64,000 bases of DNA from Adiantum capillus-veneris. Taxonomy: Eukaryota; Streptophyta; Polypodiopsida; Polypodiales; Pteridaceae. The stretch is from contig CM043944.1 of assembly GCA_014529385.2 (NCBI GenBank), positions 50,416,768 through 50,480,767 of the forward strand, read 5' to 3'. A program made the position numbers and the translations under genes. The stretch's first letter is position 1; every line of letters starts with the position of its first letter. Below, piece by piece: positions 54,973-64,000 of this stretch. The notes below the pieces were generated by a model. It did not search any database, was not told the DNA's origin, and saw nothing but the letters and a program-made list of their open reading frames with translations.

Positions 54973-57849
54973 TGGATCATGCGAACGGCTAATGCGACGC
55001 CTAAACGCTGCCTTTTCGATACTTAGTTGCACGCCAAGCTTCATGGCCCAGGGACGCTCGCGAGCCTTTCCACTTCTCGGATGCTACAGTACGGGAGGCG
55101 TTGCGTAACTGCTTTGCTAACATCGACTCTCTTGCTTTCTCAATAGTGCGAGTTCTCCCAAAGGTGTGCCTAAAAAACCAGTTAAACATCTCTTGGAGGT
55201 AGTGTGAGAGTGAACTACCACCACCATGCCGAGTATTCTTGAAGTAGACTCCTTTTGCTCTATAGTGGGACTTCTCCATGCCTTGTGTACTCCATATATC
55301 AAGCGAACCATAGCGGTCCATGAAGTATGCACCATGCGCATAGAGAATGTGCTAAAACAACCAAAAAGGAGATAAGCCAATAGAAAAGTTGCATTTTCAA
55401 ACATTGCATATATATTAAGTCCGTTAAAACAAACCATGTAGTGTGTAATCTTGCTTTCAGACCATCCGTCCTTAGCGGCCTTTGTGAATTCATAAAGCAC
55501 CTTCTTGAACTCCTCTCGCTGCTCAACGGTGGTGCTTGAAAAATTCATCAATTGCACAACTTTTTGAAAGCATGACCATACTAGCTTGCGTTGGTTAGCA
55601 ACCTCCACATTGGGATCTTTGTCCATCGTGCATGAGCACAAATCTTTCCACAACTCCCACCGCTTCTCACTTGCTAGATCGACACTTGCCTTGGATACCT
55701 GCATTGGAGACTTTTACATCTTCTTGAAAAATCGACGTGCCTTGGCTCCATTCATGGAAACCTTCTGTACCACCTCATATGTCTTCTCCCTACAAGTCTC
55801 TGCTACAATGTTCACCCTTGATCGGTGACATCCAATCTCATTAAGGAGCGTCTCCACCCCCTGCAAGGCGTCTTTTGACCGTTGAAGGGGCTTCATTGTG
55901 AAAGCATAATCAATGTGATGCTTTAGGATCCTATCAAATATTCGCATAAACGCATGCAATGTACAAAAGTGAACATTGTTGAGGGAGAAGGGAATTATGG
56001 GGTTCCACTCAGGATCTTTGCTATCCCTATTGGGCACCTGTAGCATATCACATGAAAGAACCGAAGTTTGTCACTCCCTATTTATATGGTCATCATTATC
56101 TTCGTCCTGACCTTCCACTTGAGTTGCTCGACTTGTCTTGTGCCCATTCACACAGAATGGACAGGGAAGTAAAGAATTTGCACCTTGTTTGCATCCAAGC
56201 ATGCACTTTATGGTCTTTAGATCACCACCTAAATGCCATTCAACATCAAACTCCCCACGTCCTGGAACCATGAGCTTCTCACCGTTTATTTGAGCTTTAA
56301 TGACCTCTGTGACCCATGGGATTCTACTGAAAATCCATGCAAGGACTTCATGTGTCTCTTTCGGAACTTCAATTGCACCAAGCCACCATATATACTTCTC
56401 TGATTGCACACTAAAAGAGGGCTTTGTCACTTCACTCGAACTGCAAGATTGCTTGGCATAAACTAGGGCTTCATTCATAAGCGTGATGCTCATTCTCTCC
56501 AACTTTATCCCTTTAACAATTACATATTCATCCAACTTCAGCACGAACACAAGCTTGCCTTCAAGAACTGACAACAATATAAAGCCTCAGAATGCATGTT
56601 ATGACACATCATAGAGCATGTAGGCAACCCTAAACTAACCTGCATCACTCAAATTGTAGAAAACAGCCATGGATTGCTGCAATCGTACCAAGTCCACAAA
56701 GATATTGTTGAATTTGGTGTAAACAAACCCTTGGGGCCACAACACATTGTTAGAAACAACACTGTTTCCCTTCCCGCGGCCCTTCCTTCCTTGTGATTTG
56801 CTACGGAGTGGCTGAAGAGGCATCGTGTCTTCTAGATACAAGTAGTCCCCTAATGGTGAACAACATCTTCATTTGACACCTTCTTGGCAATCGCCACTCT
56901 ATGAGGAAGTGGGAATAGGTTTTCCGTGACTCCTCGACTTCTTAATGCATCTTTCAACACTTGATGTATTGCTTGATAGCCCTTTGTACTAATCCCAACA
57001 GCATCACAAATATCCTGAACATCTAGATCAGTGACAATATTAGAAAAATCACTAAGAACTCTCTTAGTGATTACGTCTTTCAAGTGTTTTGCCTCTGGAG
57101 CATCAAGCATCCCAATAAAGTCCTCTTTGTTGAAACAAGAACGAAGTAAAGAAGCCCTATCTGACGCATTCTAACCGCCGCACGTTTCTTGGACGAAGTT
57201 CCTATTACCCAAAACAACAATGATGAGCGGTATTAGACTTAAACAACATGAGGGACAGAACATCTTACCTCATAGCTGTCACCCTTCGTTTTCTTGCACC
57301 TCCACGTGGTGCAAGAGTCTGAATTTCGGACAACTCTCGTTTCCTCACCCTACCTCCCATGGCAGTACTCTTCATGTGTGAAAGAGTATCGTGAAGCTTT
57401 TTGATTACATTTTCCTTGGTTGTGATGGTGCTCTTTGCCTCCTCAAGCGCACTAGTAGCTGTTTGCATCTGATCTTGAAGATTGTGGAAACTCCCATTCA
57501 GCAACTGCCAATGACTCAAGTAGATCTCGGACCGCGCAATCTCGTGTTTGTTGAGTCTCTTGCAGTAGCCCAACAAACCTTGCTCTCTATTTCCAACGTA
57601 TTGCAACAGTGATGGAATGTTTGTAAAACGCGGATGAACATTGAGAGAAGGATCCTTTGGGTACAAGCATCCGTTTGTCCAGAGATCCACATTCTTCTCC
57701 CCTTGAGCGCGGCGTTCGTTGGCTGAAGGTAATGTACCCAAGCATATTTTCTTTGTCTGAACATACTCTTGAGGTAGGCGTAGGAAAAGCCCTGGAGACC
57801 TACCGCGTGAACAGCTTGCTGGGAGATTGGTCAGGTCGTCAAGAGGCAT
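54973..57849 (-). pseudogene. gene B, right copy: putative DDE-type transposase
   Basis: Same exon layout as the left copy. Exon 1 is 57849-57269 and is fully open (MPLDDLTNLPASCSRG to RKRRVTAMR, with CGA where the left has TGA). Exon 2 starts near 57202 and has a stop near 57172 and a shift near 56843. Exon 3 is 56560-56071, open (GEFDVEWHLGGDLKTI, GANSLLPCPFCVNGHK). The next segment 56046-55714 is open (IIPFSLNNVHFCTLHAFMRIF). Last segments 55704-55117 and 55321-54973 hold YGSLDIWSTQGMEKSHY. One extra G near 55055 changes the end frame relative to the left copy. Together the two copies cover the whole gene. Confidence 0.6.
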
Positions 57850-58304
57850 TGTAGGATGGAGAGATGGAGCTTAAAGGATGGAGAGATAGAGCTTGTAGGA
57901 TGGAGAGATGGAGCTTGAAGGATGGAGAGATGGGTGTGTAGGTGCAGCAGGTGCAGGTGCAAGGGGGATGGGTGTAGGAGAGAAGCTTAGATTAGGAGGG
58001 AAAGTTTTCAATTTTGGGGGGAATTTCCTAAAAGTTTTGGAGGGAGTCAAAAAATACTGAATTATGAATAATTTAACTTAAAAATATTTTTTTTCATATG
58101 TATATATGTTGGGGGTACTTTTTAGGGGGGAATAGAGTTTTTTTGAATTTTTTTGAAAAAAGTCATTTTTTTGACCTCTTTCACCCACGGATTTGATTAG
58201 GTGGCATGGGAGAGTTAAGAGGCCACTTACAAGCTGGCCAAAAAGTTAGAGAGAGAAGACCCCCTACCCCCTACTTTTCAAATGGTTTACCCCCCCCTTC
58301 CCTA

Positions 58305-58329
58305 CCCCCCCCCCCCCCCCCCCCCCCCC
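58305..58329. repeat. poly-C tract (25 C) in the B leader
   Basis: At the same place the left arm has only agggggaaggggaaggggg (about 36396-36414), so the tract has expanded in the right arm or contracted in the left. Confidence 0.95.
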
Positions 58330-58445
58330 TTCCCCCTACCTTTTTAGGGGTCAAAGGTGGAGGAGACCCTACCAAAATAGCCCCATTCAAAGCCTTTGTC
58401 CCCCTTAATCTTGGCAGGCTTCCTTGAAATTAGGGATTCTTACAA

Positions 58446-58476
58446 GGCCCATGGAGAGTCCATTTTTTTCCTAATG
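58446..58476 (-). repeat. 31-bp terminal motif, copy 4 (B start, outer right end)
   Basis: The reverse complement reads cattaggaaaaaaatgg...ctccatgggcc, identical in its last 25 bases to copy 2. Together with copy 1 it forms inverted ends of the whole 24-kb segment. Confidence 0.8.
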
Positions 58477-58645
58477 TAATTTTTTGGGATGCTCAATATA
58501 ATCCACTCACAATTGTGAGTTTTCCTATTTAAAAAAATAAAAAAATCACAAGGCCTACCATTTTAAGGTGAAAAATGTGGTTCAAAGTAAAAAAAGCAGG
58601 GGCAGACTAATAGTATGGCAGTTCTAAGCATTCATCTGCCAAGGA

Positions 58646-58662
58646 CCCCCCCCCCCCCCCCC
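58646..58662. repeat. poly-C tract (17 C)
   Basis: A homopolymer in otherwise featureless sequence between the multigene element and LINE-3. Confidence 0.95.
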
Positions 58663-58852
58663 TCTTCCTTTTCGTCCACTAAGGGTTCTTTTTCCTTATC
58701 AATGCATGGTGCAATTGTGCATACAAGTTTGTTGCCATATTTTCAAAGTGGTGCTATTCTCGAATTTGGATGCACTTTTGCATGTATGTGTATCTTGATG
58801 CACGAGTCCGTTATTTTATACTAATACACAGGCATTGTCTCCAATGGTCTCT

Positions 58853-58857
58853 TTCTC

Positions 58858-58911
<54 letters not shown>
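58853..58911. repeat. (CT)n microsatellite at the LINE-3 5' border
   Basis: About 58 bases of CT repeat with one interruption. The LINE-3 sequence starts directly after it. Confidence 0.95.
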
Positions 58912-58914
<3 letters not shown>

Positions 58915-59985
58915 GACCCTCAATGACGGAAATCCATGCATTGTATACAACAATGAGCAACTTGAAGTGGTAGATCGCTTCAAGTACCTTGGCCTTGAGG
59001 TTGCATCCAATCATAAATGGAAGGATTGTGCAATGTGTCGCTCAGAAGCCAAAAAGAGGGCTTATTATGCATTGGAGAACATATGCAATGCTGGAGAGAT
59101 CAAGTGTTGGGCTCTCAAAAAGTATCTCTTTGACACATTGGTGACACCAGTGCTTCTTTATGGAGTGGAGGTGTGGGGTGGAAGCATCGGGAAGTCTACT
59201 TGGAAAGAGTTTGAGAATGTCCAAAAGTGTTTTCTCACCAACTTTCTCCAAGTCAAGACACAAACACCCTACATGCTCTTACTTCTTGAGTCTGGATCGC
59301 TTCCCATTGAGGTCTTGGGCATGCAAAGGGTTGTGGAGTACATGCGTAAGACACAACGTAGCCCTTTGCATCGTCTTCCTAGAATCGCATATGAAGTAAG
59401 TCAAAAGGTTCAAACGACATGCAAGAGCAAAATACTAAGTTCGGGGTGGATGCTTGACATGAAGAAATGGTTTGGAAGATGGGATGCATGTCACTTGGTC
59501 AAGGATGCATCGATCGACCCCCAAGTTAATGAGGCCTTCTTACAACGCCAATGTATCACGGCTTGGGAGAAATCCGGAGGTTCTCGCTTCAGCCATTACA
59601 CCACACATGTTGCCCCAAACTACAAATCTCTTTTCTTCTCCAAACGAGGTAACCGAACCCATCTCTACATCCTTGAGCCCATCCCACTGAGTGCGATCCG
59701 CACCATTGCCTCCATTCGTCTTAGCTCCCATTCTCTACATTGCGAGAGGACGTTGGGGCACTGGCGAGGAGTGTCATCGACTTTGCACCTTATGCCCTCG
59801 TCAAGTGCGAGAGAGTGAGTACCACACACTACTTGAGTGCTCAGCTTTTGACCACATTAGGTCCTCTTTTCCCCATATATTCAGCCATGAGCTCTCCCTA
59901 CATACCTTCCTCTCCCAACCACGATGTGGACTCTCTATTGCGACGCTCATTTCAGCCATTTTTTAGCATCGAGAGTCACTTATGA
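58912..59985 (+). pseudogene. LINE-3 RT C-terminus with zf-RVT finger
   Basis: The frame from 58912 reads VVDRFKYLGLEV, YLFDTLVTPVLLYGVEVWG and LQVKTQTPYMLLLLESG, the thumb and C-terminal region that follows the RT catalytic core in plant LINEs. A one-base shift near 59745 moves the frame to 59691-59966, which holds the finger CTLC...EYHTLLEC. The RT catalytic core and everything upstream are missing, as expected of a 5'-truncated insertion. Confidence 0.82.
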
Positions 59986-60061
59986 CCTCCACTCACACCA
60001 CGTGACATGTTCATTTGGTCCCATAGGTCATATTTGACCTCCGAGGATGATAATAGAACTA
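58912..60061 (+). mobile_element. LINE-3: 5'-truncated LINE
   Basis: Only the C-terminal RT region, the zf-RVT finger and the 3' tail remain. It is bounded by (CT)n on both sides; the 3' tract is probably the element's own simple-repeat tail. The 3' end is shared with the window start. Confidence 0.8.
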
Positions 60062-60063
60062 TC

Positions 60064-60123
<60 letters not shown>
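60062..60123. repeat. (CT)n tail of LINE-3
   Basis: 62 bases of CT repeat directly after the LINE 3' end. From 60124 to 60790 no gene can be supported; an isolated 164-codon frame at 60248-60742 has no recognisable motif. Confidence 0.95.
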
Positions 60124-60126
<3 letters not shown>

Positions 60127-60791
60127 TTCATACTAACTGTTGAGCACTCGATGACCTCCTCCTACAACGGTAGTGCAACGTTCTCTCCCTCTAGGTCACT
60201 TTCTTGCATACTAGGCCAACCCATGCCATCCTCACAATATAGCTCGTATGCACTCCTTGCTCATCTGTGCTTGTCGGCCTTTCTGCAATCCTGTACGTGA
60301 GAGCCATGCCCGGGTGTGGGGGGGGGGGAGGGGAGGGGCGAGCTATAGGCGAGGGTTTGTAGGAGATGGCAAAGCACAGATAATGTGTGACAAGCTGCAT
60401 TCCTCATGCATGTTCCTTCTCCACCAACAGCTTCCTTTAACAGTTGTTTTTGAAGGCAGATGTAGAGCCGCTTCGAGAGCTCAGAGCCCCTCCTACGATG
60501 AGTTTGAAACTGTGATGGTTTTCACACGAGCGTCTAGAGGAAGGAGAGAGATAGAGGACAAAGTGCCTTCCTGGATTACTGTGTATCCTAGCAAGCAGAA
60601 ACCAGTAACCTTGCAAGTCTCGTTTCCATCATTGTTTACTTTGAGGGGAGTAAGGGATGGAGGAGCAACATTGCAGCAGGGGGGTGAGGTGCGCCTGAGG
60701 AGATGGCAAGTTGGGGCTCAACAAGCTAGCAGTTCAAGATGACTGCAATGGAAAGCAAGTCTTAGATATTATTTGGGGAGGCTTTAAGCAT

Positions 60792-60794
<3 letters not shown>

Positions 60795-60868
<74 letters not shown>

Positions 60869-60869
60869 A
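60795..60869. repeat. (CT)n-(CA)n microsatellite
   Basis: About 50 bases of CT followed by about 26 bases of CA. From 60870 to 61394 I see nothing codable. Confidence 0.95.
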
Positions 60870-61394
60870 TAGCCAAACAGCTTAAATATAGACTCGAGAT
60901 TCAGCAATGCAACACAAGGCCTATTGGGAATCGAGATCCTACTAGGCATGGGAGAAATCAAGCAACACGACAGGCTCACAAAAGTTCGGTGCATGATATC
61001 ATTTTAACGAATTCCTTGAATGCGCACTACATGTACAAGCCATCATTAAAAATTTTAATTTTAAAATTCAACCAATGCCAGCCAAAAGACACTCATTTCA
61101 AAGATTCAGACTCAAAAGTGAATCAACTCTTTTTCATTAGCAATAATACTCAAGACATGTCCATCATTCGATTTACACACTCTTCATTTTAATGAATGCC
61201 TACTATCTTATTTCAAACAATCAACATTTTTAACCTATCAAAAAATGCTTGAAAATACAACTCAGTCTTTTTTTCTATTTTAGTAAGCACAAAAATGAGA
61301 AGGCATCTCTATAGCCTTTGCCCTTTGGGGAGGCGGCCAAAAAGTACAAGTATATTAAGACTTTATTACGTCTGTCCCACGTGGAGCTTTGATT

Positions 61395-61520
61395 TCCCTC
61401 TTCTCCAAAGCATAAAAGAAAATGAATAAATTAATTTTTTATTCTTCGACGTTTCAGCTTTCTCTTTTCCTTCCAATTTTATGTCTTTAACAAAGAGATT
61501 TGGGTTGCATATTTTATAGC
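61395..61520 (-). repeat. dispersed repeat R2b
   Basis: An inverted match to 24590-24730. Confidence 0.7.
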
Positions 61521-61907
61521 GTCCTTGTCTTTCCTTCTTTTTGCTGGAGTGAAAAACTCTACAAGCACTTCCTCCCTCCCTCTTAGGGTACATACATGCA
61601 CGTCTCAAGGCTCTTCGAGCGTTCGAAAAGTACACAAGGCCCACCTCAAGCCCACGATGTCCCTGTAGGATTCCCACCATTGCATCATCGGCTCTATCAG
61701 GACGTCACTCTCCCCTTCATTGCCGTTTGTAGCCGATGAGCACCGTTGTGAAGCAAGAATGCTTATGATTGATTGAAAGGTTCTGACACACTAAAAAGGC
61801 TCATGACAGGCTCATTAACGGCGCCGATTGCTTTGCATGTGTGCGACAGGCGGATTTGAGGCATGCAGTTCTCTCCTCATCGCCCTTCTGTCGGGTTTGT
61901 TGCATAT

Positions 61908-61908
<1 letters not shown>

Positions 61909-61959
<51 letters not shown>

Positions 61960-61980
61960 GATATATATATATATATATAT
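61909..61980. repeat. (CT)n-(AT)n microsatellite
   Basis: About 34 bases of CT then about 38 bases of AT repeat. Confidence 0.95.
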
Positions 61981-62315
61981 CTTACTGCCCCTAGCCTCTA
62001 GCCAACAACAATTTCTTTTCATGGATGTTCAAAGAGAAAATATTTAAATTTTGAGCTAATTTTATCAAATTTACATTGTTTTTCTAAAAATCTAAGAAAG
62101 ATACTTCCTTTTTGGCTTGCCCCCAAGAGGTGAGGCCTTAGGGATGCCTCCCCTTTATTCATATGGCCACTAATCATGGAGAGGAGACTTATCAATCATT
62201 ACACTAGTTTTTGGCTTGCTCAAAGCGCTAGGCCATAGTGACCAAAATTTTATATTTTTTTGCTTTTGAAGCTAAGAAAATAAGTCATTAATCCATCTAG
62301 TTATTGGATGTTTAT

Positions 62316-63082
62316 CTATACTCTTTATAATGCAGCATAAAATTTTCAAGCTCAAAGAGCCACTCCATGTGTCGCATGCTGGGACCCTACCTTGGTGTGG
62401 ACTTTTTTGCTTTTAAAAACAAGTGAAAGGGTCACGACGGCTTTCAAAACCAATAAGAAAGTGATAAAATTGTTAGGTTGAATTAAATTGGTATCAGTGT
62501 TTGGAAAAGGATTGCATCAGCTTAGTCTTGAGCCGATTAAAAATCGAGATTAGTTAGCTGCAAACCATAATAAACGAAGAAAAAGCCAATGAAATATGTG
62601 AGAAAGTCGTCCAAAATTTTTGCAAATGTCAAAATTTTTGCTAGTATTTCCGGTATTCTTCTTTGTGAGGAGGAACTCGATCAACAGCCTCTTAATAAAA
62701 GAGACTTTCTCGAACGTTAACACTAACTAGAATCAAGGTAGAAAATGCAAGAAATATAAAGCCATGTGAAGTTGTGAAATGAAAGGTGAAATAAAAAAAA
62801 CTAATTAATGTGTGTGTGTAGAATTTATTAGAATTATGCAAGGTGAAGCTTCACTTTAGCATTCTAAAACAATAGAATGCAAAAAAAACATATATGTGTG
62901 TGTGTGTAAAATTTACTAAAATTATGCAAGGTGAAACTTCATTTTAGCATTCTAAAACAATAGAATGCAAGAAAAGTAAAGACATGTTACGATGTGAAAT
63001 GAAAGGTAAGTCTCCATCATACACTGAAAACAATGAAAGTCCCCCCAACCCAACACAACACTAAGGGTTTCTTTTAGAAAGC
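62316..63082 (-). repeat. dispersed repeat R1b
   Basis: The reverse complement matches 4714-5300 and 20706-20785 in order. It contains two tandem ~85-bp units (about 62815-62885 and 62900-62975), each with a gt microsatellite, aattatgcaaggtgaa and the hairpin gcattctaaaacaatagaatgc (62859-62880 and 62947-62968). Non-coding. Confidence 0.75.
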
Positions 63083-63643
63083 CAAAAAGTGATAAAATCA
63101 CGAGGCCCGCAATTTCAAGGTAGTAGCTAGAGAGTTCTAAGATATTTTTAACCGTTGATGTCCTGTACTTATTAAAAAAAAAGGTCGAGTGAATTTCCAT
63201 CTTTGTTGCTAGAACTTTGATCTTTTTAGCGATACAAATAAAAATGGTCATGTATAGTTTATATAGATTATAGACAAGAATAATGCGCTATAGTTAATTT
63301 GTAGACATTGTCTGCATATCAATCACGGTAATTACTAATATTGACTCTATTTGGTAATTTCTCCTTGTTCAATCACACTCGCTTATGGTGAATATTTGCT
63401 AGCAAAGGCTTCATCTTGAGAAGCACCCTCGTTGTTTACCCCTTCAAGAGTTGAAAGAGTCGTTCTAAAAGCAAAAAGCAAAAAGCAAAAAGATGCATGT
63501 CAAAAATAAAGTTTGCGTGCGATGGACAAGATGATCAAACTAATTACTAATTAGATATCAATTTTTTTAAAATACCATTGAGTAGTATAAGATTTATAAA
63601 GGTAAAGTTCCAAGCTTGAGCACTAAAATCAGTTAAAACATTA

Positions 63644-63697
63644 AGAATATGGCTCTGAAAAAGTAAGCATAGAATATGGCTCTCAAAAAGTAAGCAT
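63644..63697. repeat. 27-bp tandem duplication
   Basis: Two adjacent copies of agaatatggctct.aaaaagtaagcat. A short (aaaaagc)3 array lies at about 63470-63491. I see no gene from 63083 to the window end. Confidence 0.85.
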
Positions 63698-64000
63698 AGA
63701 GTAGGGGTGAAGCTAGCACCACGCACAAGGTTTTGGAGGACCAACTAGCCACATGAGATCTACCTCACTATCAACATTAAGAGATGTACCAGATTCTTAT
63801 CACCAACCTTGTGCACACATAGCCTCATGCATCTACATGATATGTGCACAAACATCCATGCTACTGCTTATTTCCCAACATATCTCATTTGAGCCTTCAT
63901 GCATGATAATCAAGCAGTCCACAACCCATAGTAAGCATCACCCAAGATGTAAATCCAACACACCAAGCCAAGAGTTGTCTATCGGCCAGCTTCAATGGTA

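Larger units (their letters stand above)
34286..58476. mobile_element. inverted, circularly permuted pair of a multigene element
   Basis: Left unit: A> (34286-36256), B>/H3> (36257-about 40750), <C and D (to about 48990, with Copia-2 inside). Right unit on the minus strand: B>/H3> (58476 down to about 53900), <C and D (about 52860-50937), A> (50934-48990). The order A-B-C-D against B-C-D-A is a circular permutation. Each unit is about 9.5 kb without Copia-2, and both look complete. The arms differ by many substitutions and indels, so they are genuine duplicates. The known content is a transposase-like gene, an H3-fold gene, and genes A and C. Confidence 0.8.

Noticed and set aside
34286-58476. 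The palindrome as an assembly or chimeric-read artefact
   Set aside because: The arms differ by many substitutions, indels and stops, only one arm has Copia-2, and module order differs, so they are not the same DNA read twice.
34286-58476. Helitron interpretation of the multigene element
   Set aside because: The reverse complement of the motif ends CCTAATG after a small hairpin, which recalls CTRR ends, but no Rep/helicase gene, no TC 5' end and only a 5-bp stem are visible.
60248-60742. 164-codon plus-strand frame
   Set aside because: Starts through a G-rich low-complexity stretch, no motif, no homologous copy in the window.
1-64000. tRNA and rRNA genes
   Set aside because: Read for tRNA box A/B patterns and rRNA cores by eye; only retroelement primer sites were found. 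A tRNAscan run would settle it.

Overview
This window looks like a TE-rich nuclear segment of a land plant. The evidence is Ty1/copia and Tat-type Ty3/gypsy elements of plant character, primer sites matching plant initiator-Met and Asp tRNAs, plant LINEs with an APE endonuclease and a zf-RVT finger, a CDPK/PEPC-kinase-like gene remnant, and long (CT)n, (TA)n and poly-G tracts. A seed-free plant such as a fern or lycophyte is my guess, not something I can prove. There are no bacterial operons and I saw no rRNA or tRNA genes.

Layout. 1-5.4 kb: a LINE 3' tail, a broken protein kinase gene cut by a small inverted-repeat element, microsatellites, and the first half of a dispersed repeat (R1). 5.4-20.7 kb: a minus-strand copia element (Copia-1, TSD gaagt) inserted in R1. 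It is itself split by a 10.27-kb minus-strand Tat-like gypsy element with 2.05-kb LTRs. 20.7-24.9 kb: the rest of R1 with a perfect 82-bp foldback, then a decayed multi-exon gene I cannot name. 24.9-34.28 kb: a decayed LINE (LINE-2) split by a 5.0-kb non-autonomous LTR element (LARD, TSD gaggt) with a tRNA-Asp primer site.

34.29-58.48 kb is the most unusual part. It holds two copies of a roughly 9.5-kb multigene unit in inverted orientation, with module order A>, B>(transposase-like), H3>, <C, D on the left. The right copy, read in reverse complement, is B>, H3>, <C, D, A>, so the two copies are circular permutations of one unit. A 31-bp motif starting CATTAGG marks both outer ends and both A and B starts. 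The unit encodes (i) a putative DDE-type transposase, (ii) a protein ending in a complete histone-H3 fold that begins with an H3-tail-like MARTKQ in one copy, and (iii) two proteins I do not recognise (A and C). The left C gene is interrupted by a young copia element (Copia-2, TSD cacat), and the right copy preserves the empty site. Each copy has different stops and frameshifts, but the left H3-like reading frame is open throughout.

58.5-64 kb: a 5'-truncated LINE (LINE-3) flanked by (CT)n, more microsatellites, and inverted copies of dispersed repeats R2 and R1.

I infer a mobile element that carries its own transposase together with a histone-H3 mimic and accessory proteins, duplicated as an inverted, circularly permuted pair. 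It has been decaying, apparently largely through C-to-T changes and later insertions.
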